DNA from: Martelella lutilitoris
Lineage (GTDB): Bacteria; Pseudomonadota; Alphaproteobacteria; Rhizobiales; Rhizobiaceae
Direction: 5' to 3'
DNA length: 64,000 nt
Assembly: GCF_016598595.1 (NCBI RefSeq)
Contig: NZ_CP066786.1
Coordinates: 705,501 to 769,500 of the forward strand
Shown here: in pieces, positions 26,456 to 34,225 of the stretch
Numbering within the stretch: the first letter of the stretch is position 1
How the letters are laid out: the number at the start of each line of letters is the position of its first letter
Translations under genes and position numbers: made by a program
The notes under the pieces: generated by a model
What the model was told of the DNA's origin: nothing
The model's database searches: none
What the model saw: the letters and a program-made list of their open reading frames with translations, nothing else

Positions 26456-28003
26456 TCAAGACGCTATGCCGGCCATCATCAGGCCGAGTTGCTGTTCGCC
26501 TGCATCCGGCTTTGCCTCGCCGACATTTTCGCCCGCGAACATTACCAGGATGCGGTCGGCAAGGGCGCGGATCTCGTCGAGTTCGACGGAGACCAGAAGC
26601 ACGGCCTTGCCGCTGTCGCGCATGTCGATGATGCGCCGGTGAATGAATTCGATCGCGCCGATATCCACGCCGCGCGTCGGCTGGCCGACAAGCAGGATGT
26701 CGGGATCACGCTCGATCTCGCGGGCGACCACGATCTTCTGCTGGTTGCCGCCGGAGAAATTGGCGGTTTTCAGAAGCGGATTCGGCGGGCGGATATCGTA
26801 TTTCTCGATCTTTTCGCGCGCGTCATCGAGGATCGCCTGGCGGTTCAGCACGCCGCCGCGACCGTATTTCTCAAGCTGGTGATAGCCGAGAATGCTGTTT
26901 TCGCGTTCCTCGAACGGCAGGATCAGGCCCATATGGTGCCGGTCTTCGGGGATATGGGCGACGCCGATCCTCCGGTATGTGGCGGGATTGGCGTTGACGA
27001 TCTTCTTGCCGTGCACGTAGATCTCGCCGGAATGCGGCTTGCGGATGCCGGAAAGCGCCTCCAGAAGCTCCGATTGGCCGTTGCCGGCAACGCCGGCAAT
27101 ACCGACGATCTCGCCGGCGCGCACATCGAAGGAGACGTTCTTGACCATCGGCACGCCGCGATTGTCGTGAACCGTCAGATTGCGCACCGAAAGGGCAACA
27201 TCGCCGGGCCTGGCCTCGCCCTTTTCCACGCGCAGCAGCACGCGGCGGCCGACCATCAGTTCGGCCAGTTCCTCCACCGTCGTCTCGGCGGTCTTGCGGG
27301 TGGCGACCATCTCGCCGCGGCGCATGACGGAAACCTCGTCGGTGATCGCCATGATCTCGCGCAGCTTGTGGGTGATGAGAATGACGGTATGGCCCTGGTC
27401 GCGGAGCATGCCGAGAATGCGGAACAGATGGTCGGCTTCCGCCGGCGTCAGCACGCCGGTCGGTTCGTCGAGGATCAGGATCTCCGCCCCGCGGAACATG
27501 GCCTTGAGGATTTCGACGCGCTGCTGCAGGCCCACGGGAAGCTGTTCGATGATCGCGTCGGGATCGACCTCGAGGCCGTACTCGCTTTCCAGCCGCTTCA
27601 GTTCCTTGCGGGCCTTGCTTTCGCCTTGGTTGAGGAGCGAGCCGCCCTCGGCGCCGAGCATGACATTCTCCAGCACTGTAAAGTCCTCCACCAGCATGAA
27701 ATGCTGATGGACCATGCCGATGCCGGCGGCAATGGCGTCGTCGCTGTCGGCGATTTCAAGCGGCTTGCCGTTAACGCGGATCTCGCCGCGATCGGCCTGG
27801 TAGAAGCCGTAGAGGATCGACATCAGGGTCGATTTCCCGGCCCCGTTTTCACCGATAATGCCGTGGATGGAGCCCTTTTCGACCTTCAGATTGATATTCT
27901 TGTTGGCGTGAACGGGCCCGAAGCTCTTGTCTATACCGATAAGTTCGATTGCGGGCGGTGTGCTCAAAAACTTTTCAACTCCCAAACGAGGATCGCGCGC
28001 CAT
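26456..28003 (-). CDS. Nucleoside ABC transporter double ATP-binding protein
   Basis: 515 aa with two fused nucleotide-binding domains, as in RbsA/YufO proteins. The first has Walker A GENGAGKST (about 50-58), signature LPVGLQQRVEILKAM and Walker B LILDEPT; the second has GVAGNGQSEL and LSV-type FSGGNQQKIVVAREI. The degenerate second site is normal for this group. Start by longest frame at 28003; the homologous part begins about 15 residues later (STPPAIELIGIDKSFG). Confidence 0.92.
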   Translation of the reverse strand: MARDPRLGVEKFLSTPPAIELIGIDKSFGPVHANKNINLKVEKGSIHGIIGENGAGKSTLMSILYGFYQADRGEIRVNGKPLEIADSDDAIAAGIGMVHQHFMLVEDFTVLENVMLGAEGGSLLNQGESKARKELKRLESEYGLEVDPDAIIEQLPVGLQQRVEILKAMFRGAEILILDEPTGVLTPAEADHLFRILGMLRDQGHTVILITHKLREIMAITDEVSVMRRGEMVATRKTAETTVEELAELMVGRRVLLRVEKGEARPGDVALSVRNLTVHDNRGVPMVKNVSFDVRAGEIVGIAGVAGNGQSELLEALSGIRKPHSGEIYVHGKKIVNANPATYRRIGVAHIPEDRHHMGLILPFEERENSILGYHQLEKYGRGGVLNRQAILDDAREKIEKYDIRPPNPLLKTANFSGGNQQKIVVAREIERDPDILLVGQPTRGVDIGAIEFIHRRIIDMRDSGKAVLLVSVELDEIRALADRILVMFAGENVGEAKPDAGEQQLGLMMAGIAS

Positions 28004-28099
28004 TCATGGCGCCGGAAGAGGCTCTGCGCGGGGCAGGCAACAAAGGACCTTCATCCGCACGGACGCAAACGCGTTGCGCCCGTGCGACGCTGAAAGGGA

Positions 28100-29089
28100 T
28101 CAGTAGGGGCAGGTGTTGTCGACCGAGTAGTCATGCACCTCGATCTCGCCCGAAACGATGCCTTCCTTCGCCTTTTCGACGGCGGCGAGCATCTCTTCGG
28201 TGATCAGCGGCTTGTTGTACTCGTCATAGGCCCAGCCGACGCCGTTGTCGGCAACGCCGAGCGAATTGATGCCGGCCTCGAACTTGCCGTCCTGGCTGGC
28301 CTTGAAGGCGTCATAGACGGCGTTGTCGACGCGCTTGACCATCGAAGTCAGGACGGAGCCCGGATGGACGTAATTCTGGTTGCTGTCGACGCCGATCGAA
28401 TATTCCTCGGCATCGGCCGCAGCCTGCAGCACGCCGAGGCCGGAGGCGCCGGCCGCCGCATAGATCACGTCGGCGCCCTGGTCCATCTGGTTCTTGGTCA
28501 GTTCGCCGGCCGTGACCGGGTCGTTCCAGGCGGCACCGGTGGTGCCGACGAAATTGCGCAGGATGGTGACGTCGCCGTTTGCGGCCTTGGCGCCCTGGGC
28601 GTAGCCGCAGCCGAATTTGTGGATCAGCGGAATATCCATGCCGCCGACGAAGCCGACCGCGCCGGTTTCCGATTTCATCGCCGCCAGAAGGCCGACGAGA
28701 TAGGACCCCTGTTCTTCCTTGAAGACCACGGACTGGACATTCGGCGCATCGATCACGTCATCCACGATGTAGAACTCGGTGTCGGGGAATTGCGGGGCGA
28801 TCTTCTCGACGGCGGATTTCCAGGCAAAGGAAAGGGCGACGACGGGGTTGAAGCCCATGGAGGCGAAGTTGAGGATCGCCTGCTCGCCCTGGGCGTCGCC
28901 GGTCGGCTCGAAGTCGCGATATTCGACGCCGGTATCGGCCTTGAACTTTTCGGCGCCGTTATAGGCCGACTCGTTGAAGGATTTGTCGAACTTGCCGCCG
29001 GTTCCGTAGACAAGCGCCGGCTTGAAATCGGCCAGTGCGGTCGTCGACATCGCGGCAAGGGCGATAAGGCTCAGGATAGTTTTCTTCAT
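28100..29089 (-). CDS. BMP-family nucleoside-binding periplasmic protein
   Basis: 329 aa. Signal peptide MKKTILSLIALAAMSTTALA, cleavage before DF; no lipobox Cys. The Med/BMP-PnrA fold is indicated by GTGGKFDKSFNESAYNGAEK, GFVGGMDIPLIHKFGCGYAQ and DVIYAAAGASGLGVLQAA. PnrA-type proteins bind purine nucleosides; the downstream cdd-punA-deoC-deoA genes support a nucleoside importer. First gene of the leftward operon; promoter not identified. Confidence 0.92.
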   Translation of the reverse strand: MKKTILSLIALAAMSTTALADFKPALVYGTGGKFDKSFNESAYNGAEKFKADTGVEYRDFEPTGDAQGEQAILNFASMGFNPVVALSFAWKSAVEKIAPQFPDTEFYIVDDVIDAPNVQSVVFKEEQGSYLVGLLAAMKSETGAVGFVGGMDIPLIHKFGCGYAQGAKAANGDVTILRNFVGTTGAAWNDPVTAGELTKNQMDQGADVIYAAAGASGLGVLQAAADAEEYSIGVDSNQNYVHPGSVLTSMVKRVDNAVYDAFKASQDGKFEAGINSLGVADNGVGWAYDEYNKPLITEEMLAAVEKAKEGIVSGEIEVHDYSVDNTCPY

Positions 29090-29460
29090 AACGCTGCTCT
29101 GTTCCCTTTGAGTGTGCTCATGGACCCTGTTCGGCGGCAGGCGCGATGCCCCCTCCTGAACACGACCGGCCGCGACCGGCCGGATTGGAGGTCATCGTTG
29201 CACGGCTTCGACAAAATTTCATCACAAAATTTACCCCTTGGGCAAAAATGGCGTGCACATTCCGCACAGGCAGCATCTGCGTTTCGTAACGTATTGTATT
29301 TAAAATATTCTACGTCCGGTGCGTTCGTCGCGTTGAAACGTGCCCGGATGGCCTGGACAACCCGAGCATGACGGTGGAGAGCGGGGCAGGGGGGTGTCAA
29401 AAAAACGAAAGGGAGCGCGGCGGCGCTCCCTTGGCATGGGCATTCTCTCGCCGGTTCGTC
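29090..29460. other. Intergenic region upstream of the nucleoside operon
   Basis: 371 bases. It contains the leader and presumed promoter of the BMP operon, including an AT-rich patch (29,290-29,320), and the msrA terminator. No further gene was recognised. Confidence 0.4.
29397..29431 (-). terminator. Rho-independent terminator of msrA
   Basis: Perfect 10-bp stem AAGGGAGCGC / GCGCTCCCTT (29408-29417 with 29422-29431). Read on the minus strand it is followed by TCG and a run of seven T. Confidence 0.9.
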
Positions 29461-30111
29461 TCAGCCGACCGGGCAGGAGACGCCGGTGCCCTTCAGGCCG
29501 CAATAGCCGGCCGGGTTCTTGGCGAGATATTGCTGGTGATAGTCTTCCGCCGGGTAGAAAGCCCCGGCTTCCGCAATTTCGGTGGTGATGCGGTCATTGC
29601 GGCCATTCGCTTCAAGTGCCTGCTGGAAGCGGTCGCGCACGGACCTGGCAAGCTCAAGCTCGTCTGCATTTTCAAGATAGATGGCCGAGCGGTAGGTGGT
29701 GCCGATATCATTGCCCTGGCGCATGCCCTGTGTCGGGTCATGGGCTTCGAAGAACAGCATGAGAAGATTCTCGAGGCTGACTTCGGCGGGATCATAGATG
29801 ACGCGCACAACCTCGGCATGGCCGGTCAGGCCGGTGCAGGTCTCCTCATAAGTCGGGTTTGGCGTAAGTCCGCCTGCATAGCCTGCCACGGTGACGTAGA
29901 CGCCCGGCGTCTGCCACAAGAGGCGCTCGGCCCCCCAGAAGCATCCCATGCCGAACTGCACTTCCTTCAGGCCGGCCGGAAAAGGCGGTGAAAGCGGACG
30001 GCCGTTGACGAAATGGCGTTGTGCGGTCGGGATGGGGGCCGGCCGGCCGGCCAGCGCGGTTTCCGGCGTCGGCATGACGGTTTTTTCCCTGTTGAAGGCG
30101 GAAAGAAACAT
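29461..30111 (-). CDS. msrA: Peptide-methionine (S)-S-oxide reductase MsrA
   Basis: 216 aa. Catalytic motif GCFWG at 56-60 (Cys57), with [14 protein letters not shown] and [19 protein letters not shown] resolving Cys pair lies near the C-terminus (GYC...SCPVG). Repairs oxidised methionine. The start at 30111 has GGAGACCTTC before the ATG; the about 50-residue N-terminal extension before the core is usual for the long MsrA form. No msrB nearby. Confidence 0.95.
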   Translation of the reverse strand: MFLSAFNREKTVMPTPETALAGRPAPIPTAQRHFVNGRPLSPPFPAGLKEVQFGMGCFWGAERLLWQTPGVYVTVAGYAGGLTPNPTYEETCTGLTGHAEVVRVIYDPAEVSLENLLMLFFEAHDPTQGMRQGNDIGTTYRSAIYLENADELELARSVRDRFQQALEANGRNDRITTEIAEAGAFYPAEDYHQQYLAKNPAGYCGLKGTGVSCPVG

Positions 30112-30556
30112 GAAGGTCTCCCTGGAACATCTCGCCGACAGGCGGCATTCCCCGGCCCTGGCGAACATGCGTCAAACAACAAAAGGACGGAGCGAAAGGG
30201 CATTTCAGCGAAAACGCGCTTTCTGCGCCGATCCGATGGAACGGATAAACCGAACGTCCGGTTCCCCGCCACAAGGGCAACCGAAGCCCGGCAGGCCACG
30301 AATCCTGGTCTTCAGATAAGAAACGAAACGCGCCGCAACAAGACGGCCTTTGCGACAGACCGGTCGCAGCCTGCGCTTTCTCGCCGCGCCCGGCGCCATT
30401 CAGCCCTGCCGCCATGCCTGCGGCACTTTGCGTCTATGCCTTGCGCCTCTTTGGAAACAATTCAAAAATCTGTCAGAATCGGGTTGATCATCGCCACGGC
30501 ATCGGTATATATCGCGCCGTTCCCGCCGCTCGGCTTCGCCGAAGCAGGCATTGAAC
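30112..30556. other. Intergenic region between msrA and tRNA-Ser
   Basis: 445 bases. Open frames here look non-coding. No conserved element was recognised. Confidence 0.35.
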
Positions 30557-30646
<90 letters not shown>

Positions 30647-30702
30647 TTACCTCGTCCCAAGATCATGATTTTATTCATGGTTTTCTTTCCAGGATTGGTT
30701 GA

Positions 30703-30722
30703 GGTACATTTCAAGGTACATT
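30703..30722. repeat. Short direct repeat just after tRNA-Ser
   Basis: GGTACATT occurs at 30703-30710 and 30715-30722 with a TCAA spacer, 57 bases past the tRNA. Integrase-related sequences are often found at this position, but no integrase gene is present. Significance uncertain. Confidence 0.3.
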
Positions 30723-30806
30723 CTGGCACGAAAGTCGAGGCTGCGCTTTCTTGTTCTGGTTTTCCGACTCTGCCTTTCCTACCGTAGCCGATGAAGCCGG
30801 CGTTCG

Positions 30807-33068
30807 CTATCGTGGCTGGTTCGTTTCCTTGTCATTAGCCGTTTCTCTCGTACTGACTTCCAGGATGCCGGTATCCGGCGTGATCCTCTCGAGCATTTTC
30901 TCCAGACGTTTACCGACCAGTTCGCGGTCCTCAATCAGCGCTTTTGCCATTGCTTCCAGCTCGGGCTGATGGCGCTGAAGGATTCCGGTGGCCAGCGTCT
31001 CCGCGTTCAGGAGACGCTGCTGGACACGCTGTCTCTGGGCGGGGTCATGAAGTGCAAGTCCGTCGGCATCACCACGCCAGACCGGACCATAGGCGCCAAG
31101 CCCCAGCTGATGGTCGATCTGCAGGGCCATGTTCGTGGCTCGGGCAAGATCCGACTGCCGGCTGCCACCCGCACCTGCCGAAACCTCGCCGAGGACGAGA
31201 CGCTCCGCCGCCCGCCCGGCCATCAGGCACGCGATCTCAGCGTGGACATCACGCAGCAGGGATTGATTGCGACGGTTCTGCGTCACGGTTTCGCCGCCCA
31301 GCGGCTCCAGCATGATGCGCGTGACCGGGCCGAGCGCGAGCGCGGTGGCGACGATGGCATGACCGCACTCGTGCAGTGCGATGCGCCAATCGAGCGCCTG
31401 ATCGGCCTCGGAGTGGGAATAGCCGATGAGCGTGCGGAGGTCGTGGAACTCAAGCGCCCTTTTCTGGCCGCGTGCGATCGACTTTGCCTGTCTGACGGCG
31501 GCATCCACATCGGCACAGGTCATGCCGATTGCGGCTCGCGCCAGGTCATCGATATCTGAAAATGAGAATTCCGCCGGAAGCCGGGATCTGAGAATGCCCG
31601 CAATCTCGGCCTTTCCAGGCAGCGGGACCTGGACCTTGCGGTCGAAACGTCCGGGACGCAGGATGGCGGGATCAAGGCCGGCGATGTCATTGCAGGCGCC
31701 GATCAGGAGAACACCCTCCTCGCGCATCAGCAGATCGATCTGCTCAAGAACGGCGTTGATGACCTGCCGCCTGTATGAACTGTTATGATTATCCGTGTCG
31801 TAGCGGCTGCCGGCGGCGTCGACCTCATCGATGAACAAAATCGAGGGTTTCTTTGCAATCGCCCCCGCGAACGCCCGGCGCATGGCCGCCAACATGTCCC
31901 CGAGATGCCCGGCGCTCTGCCACTCGGCAAAGGAACCCTGAACGAAAGAAATCCCGGCGCTTGCGCCCATGGCGCGGGCCAGCCAGGTTTTTCCGGTTCC
32001 CGCAGGACCGTGGAGAATCAGGGATCGCGTCAGTTCCGACCATTCGCACGTGCCCTCCTTCCATGCGGCGAGGTCGGCGACCAACTGCCGCGCCGCCTGC
32101 AGGGCCGGACTGTTGCCGTCCATATCCTCCAGCCGAGGACCGTCTGGTTTTTGCCTCTTCGATGATTTCTCCGCTGCCGATGACAGCCGGTCCACGACCC
32201 CGCGTGCCGTTGGCGCACGCAGTGCAGCGGACAGGACCGAGCCAGGCAGTTCCGTGAGGGCCTTTTCATCCGGAAGCCGCTCAAGTAAGGCGGCGTGGTC
32301 TTTTCCATCGGCAAGGCCGTGGCTGTAACGCAGATGTTCGCCAAAGATCGACCGGCTCAGTGGCGCGATCGGCACTGGCGCAGGCAGGGCTTGTTTCAGA
32401 TCAGGCGGGAACTCGCATCCGCTGGGAAGCAGGACAAACAGACGATCAGGAAGCGATAATGCGGTGCGGATGTCGGATCCGAAAATATTGAGTACACGTT
32501 CAGCAACCCGCCCATTGGTGATCTCGGGAGCAAGCAGGCAGAGCGCGTTCGGCTCGCCTTTGAGCATTCTCGCCTCGGAGGCCACAATCCATCCGGGTGG
32601 CATGACGATCAGTGTCAGGAGATCCTGCGCGAGGGCCACTTCCTGCGGCTCGATATTCCCTAACACGACGACAGAACTGGCCGCGCCAAAGCAGGCGATG
32701 AACGCATCCTCGCTGCCAAAAGTGGCTGCAAGTTTCAGTGCCAACGAGAGTGTCGGGTGCGGAATCGGCTGCATCGGTGATGGGCTGTCCTCCTCAGACA
32801 TGGAAATATCAAGCGCATCACCGTCGAAATCAGGGTAACCGGTGAAGTTCGCCTCGTCGCTTTCCTCGTCCACATAGGACGGGGCGCGCTTGTTGAGAAA
32901 ATCGAGCAAACCTGGCTGCGCATGCTCTTGTGTTCTATGCGGGCCAACGCTGTTCCATTTGTTGACCGAGCGACCAGGGTAGCGATCCAGCAGCGGGTTT
33001 CGGCGGAGCCGGCGGATGAGCTCTTCGCCATATGCGGCCCATGCGGGGCGTGGTGCGTGATCCGTCAT
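30807..33068 (-). CDS. Soluble AAA+ ATPase with M41 (FtsH-like) zinc protease domain
   Basis: 753 aa with a strong ribosome site (AAGGAGG). Order of parts: an unrecognised N-terminal region (1-330) with an acidic stretch about 64-96; AAA+ domain with Walker A GPAGTGKT (354-361), Walker B ILFIDE (410-415) and second region of homology [12 protein letters not shown] (466-477); then an M41 peptidase domain with the zinc motif HECGH (566-570) and the probable third ligand D640 in QSDLARAT. Unlike FtsH it has no membrane helices. FtsH-type enzymes unfold and degrade proteins using ATP; the target here is unknown. It is at the left end of the island and probably has its own promoter region with paired palindromes. 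Confidence 0.82.
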   Translation of the reverse strand: MTDHAPRPAWAAYGEELIRRLRRNPLLDRYPGRSVNKWNSVGPHRTQEHAQPGLLDFLNKRAPSYVDEESDEANFTGYPDFDGDALDISMSEEDSPSPMQPIPHPTLSLALKLAATFGSEDAFIACFGAASSVVVLGNIEPQEVALAQDLLTLIVMPPGWIVASEARMLKGEPNALCLLAPEITNGRVAERVLNIFGSDIRTALSLPDRLFVLLPSGCEFPPDLKQALPAPVPIAPLSRSIFGEHLRYSHGLADGKDHAALLERLPDEKALTELPGSVLSAALRAPTARGVVDRLSSAAEKSSKRQKPDGPRLEDMDGNSPALQAARQLVADLAAWKEGTCEWSELTRSLILHGPAGTGKTWLARAMGASAGISFVQGSFAEWQSAGHLGDMLAAMRRAFAGAIAKKPSILFIDEVDAAGSRYDTDNHNSSYRRQVINAVLEQIDLLMREEGVLLIGACNDIAGLDPAILRPGRFDRKVQVPLPGKAEIAGILRSRLPAEFSFSDIDDLARAAIGMTCADVDAAVRQAKSIARGQKRALEFHDLRTLIGYSHSEADQALDWRIALHECGHAIVATALALGPVTRIMLEPLGGETVTQNRRNQSLLRDVHAEIACLMAGRAAERLVLGEVSAGAGGSRQSDLARATNMALQIDHQLGLGAYGPVWRGDADGLALHDPAQRQRVQQRLLNAETLATGILQRHQPELEAMAKALIEDRELVGKRLEKMLERITPDTGILEVSTRETANDKETNQPR

Positions 33069-33281
33069 GGCGGATCCTCCTTGTGATTATTGGACCGAAG
33101 CAAGATGAAAACGGAGGACGGCGATGCGCTCTCCGGTAGTCCATTCGGAGCGGAACTACGGTTGCGTCGGCGCTTGCCGGTTTTCATTCCGGATGTTCAG
33201 CATAGGGTCCCGCAAAGGCCTCGTTCCGAAACGCTAAGCGGTATCCGGAACGGCGGGTGACGGCGACGCAACGCAATGCTG

Positions 33282-33377
33282 TTCTGGAATAACATTCCAG
33301 AAAATGCCCCATATCTGGTTATCGGAACCGGCATGCGGGCGTTTTGAAACCATTCCTGGAAAACTGTTCCAGAATGG
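33282..33377. promoter_or_regulatory. Twin palindromic operator-like sites
   Basis: Site 1 (33282-33302) is a perfect palindrome, TTCTGGAAT-AAC-ATTCCAGAA. Site 2 (33350-33377) is nearly the same core, CCATTCCTGGAA-N5-TTCCAGAATGG, with one extra C. The shared core TTC(C)TGGAA / TTCCAGAA repeats 50-60 bases apart, 210-310 bases upstream of the AAA protease start. This is the layout of two dimer-binding sites for one regulator. The remainder of 33,069-33,382 has no recognised gene. Confidence 0.55.
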
Positions 33378-33382
33378 CATGT

Positions 33383-33943
33383 CTATCCGGAAGATCTCGG
33401 CTTTCCTGACCGTGGCGAAGTTTGCTGGTTTGCGGTTGCCGCTTTGAGATGTGTGAGCACATGCGGGAGTATGTCTGCCCGATAGATTTCCGTTTTGACG
33501 TTGATCCAGTCTGCGAGTTCGTTGCAGGGGATGACCCAATCCGGAAAACGCTGCTTCAGTTTGCCGTGCATGGCCTTTTCCGTTTTCTGGGCGATATGGC
33601 CGGTCCGCATGGGAAACCGATACAGGACCGTGGCCTCAACGGAACCCGGAATGCCCAACTGATAGCGCAAGCGGCTTTCCGGATCGCGCGAATAGCCAAG
33701 CTTGATGAAGCTGCCCTTGTGTGGCACTTCAAACGCGAGAACATAGATCTCGCTCGGTGCTGCGGACCAGCATGTGCCGCATTGCTCGCATCCGACGCGG
33801 CCGGTGATGATGTTGGCGATCGCGATCCTCTGGGTGTGACCGCAAGGCGATCGAAGTACTGAATGCCGGCGTGCAGGTGCTGGAGGTCGGGAGCGAGGCA
33901 CGCGCTGATGAGATCGCTGCAGCGCTTCACGCAGAAATGCCAT
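33383..33943 (-). CDS. GIY-YIG / T5orf172-like protein, N-terminus uncertain
   Basis: About 186 aa if started at the ATG at 33943; the frame is open to 34108. The C-terminal part has the GIY-YIG-type pattern: EIYVLAFEVPHKGSFIKLGY, SRDPESRLRYQL, then a conserved Glu region (EKAMHGKLKQRFP). Before it, CGH...CEQC could be a small zinc ribbon. GIY-YIG proteins of this group are putative nucleases, often mobile-element associated. The N-terminal frame is Arg/Pro-rich and no ribosome site is clear, so it may be degraded by frameshift. On the same strand as, and upstream of, the AAA protease gene. Confidence 0.5.
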   Translation of the reverse strand: MAFLREALQRSHQRVPRSRPPAPARRHSVLRSPCGHTQRIAIANIITGRVGCEQCGTCWSAAPSEIYVLAFEVPHKGSFIKLGYSRDPESRLRYQLGIPGSVEATVLYRFPMRTGHIAQKTEKAMHGKLKQRFPDWVIPCNELADWINVKTEIYRADILPHVLTHLKAATANQQTSPRSGKPRSSG

Positions 33944-34225
33944 GGATGGCGCCGGCGACAGAGCTGTTCTGGCAGGCGATGCGGTTAACCATGAGTTCCT
34001 CGGAGATCTGTTTTCGGCGGATGATTCCTCCGGCAGAGGAAATGAGATTCTGGAGCAGTGGAAGAAGCTCAGGGAAAGACGATTGAAAACCCATGCTTGC
34101 AACATCAAGCAAACATCGTCTAAATCACGAATTCAAATCGGCGTTTTAAATAAAATCGCACTTCGTCATATGTCGTTCGATAGCAAAAGTAAAAATAACT
34201 AAATTTCTATATGAGGTGAATAAAA

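Noticed and set aside
26366..28093. 575-codon plus-strand frame opposite the nucleoside ABC ATPase
   Set aside because: Repetitive codon mirror of the ATPase, lacking any motif.
30647..30806. Integrase gene or clear attachment repeat next to tRNA-Ser
   Set aside because: No integrase motifs are present, and no copy of the tRNA 3' end was seen at the right side of the island.
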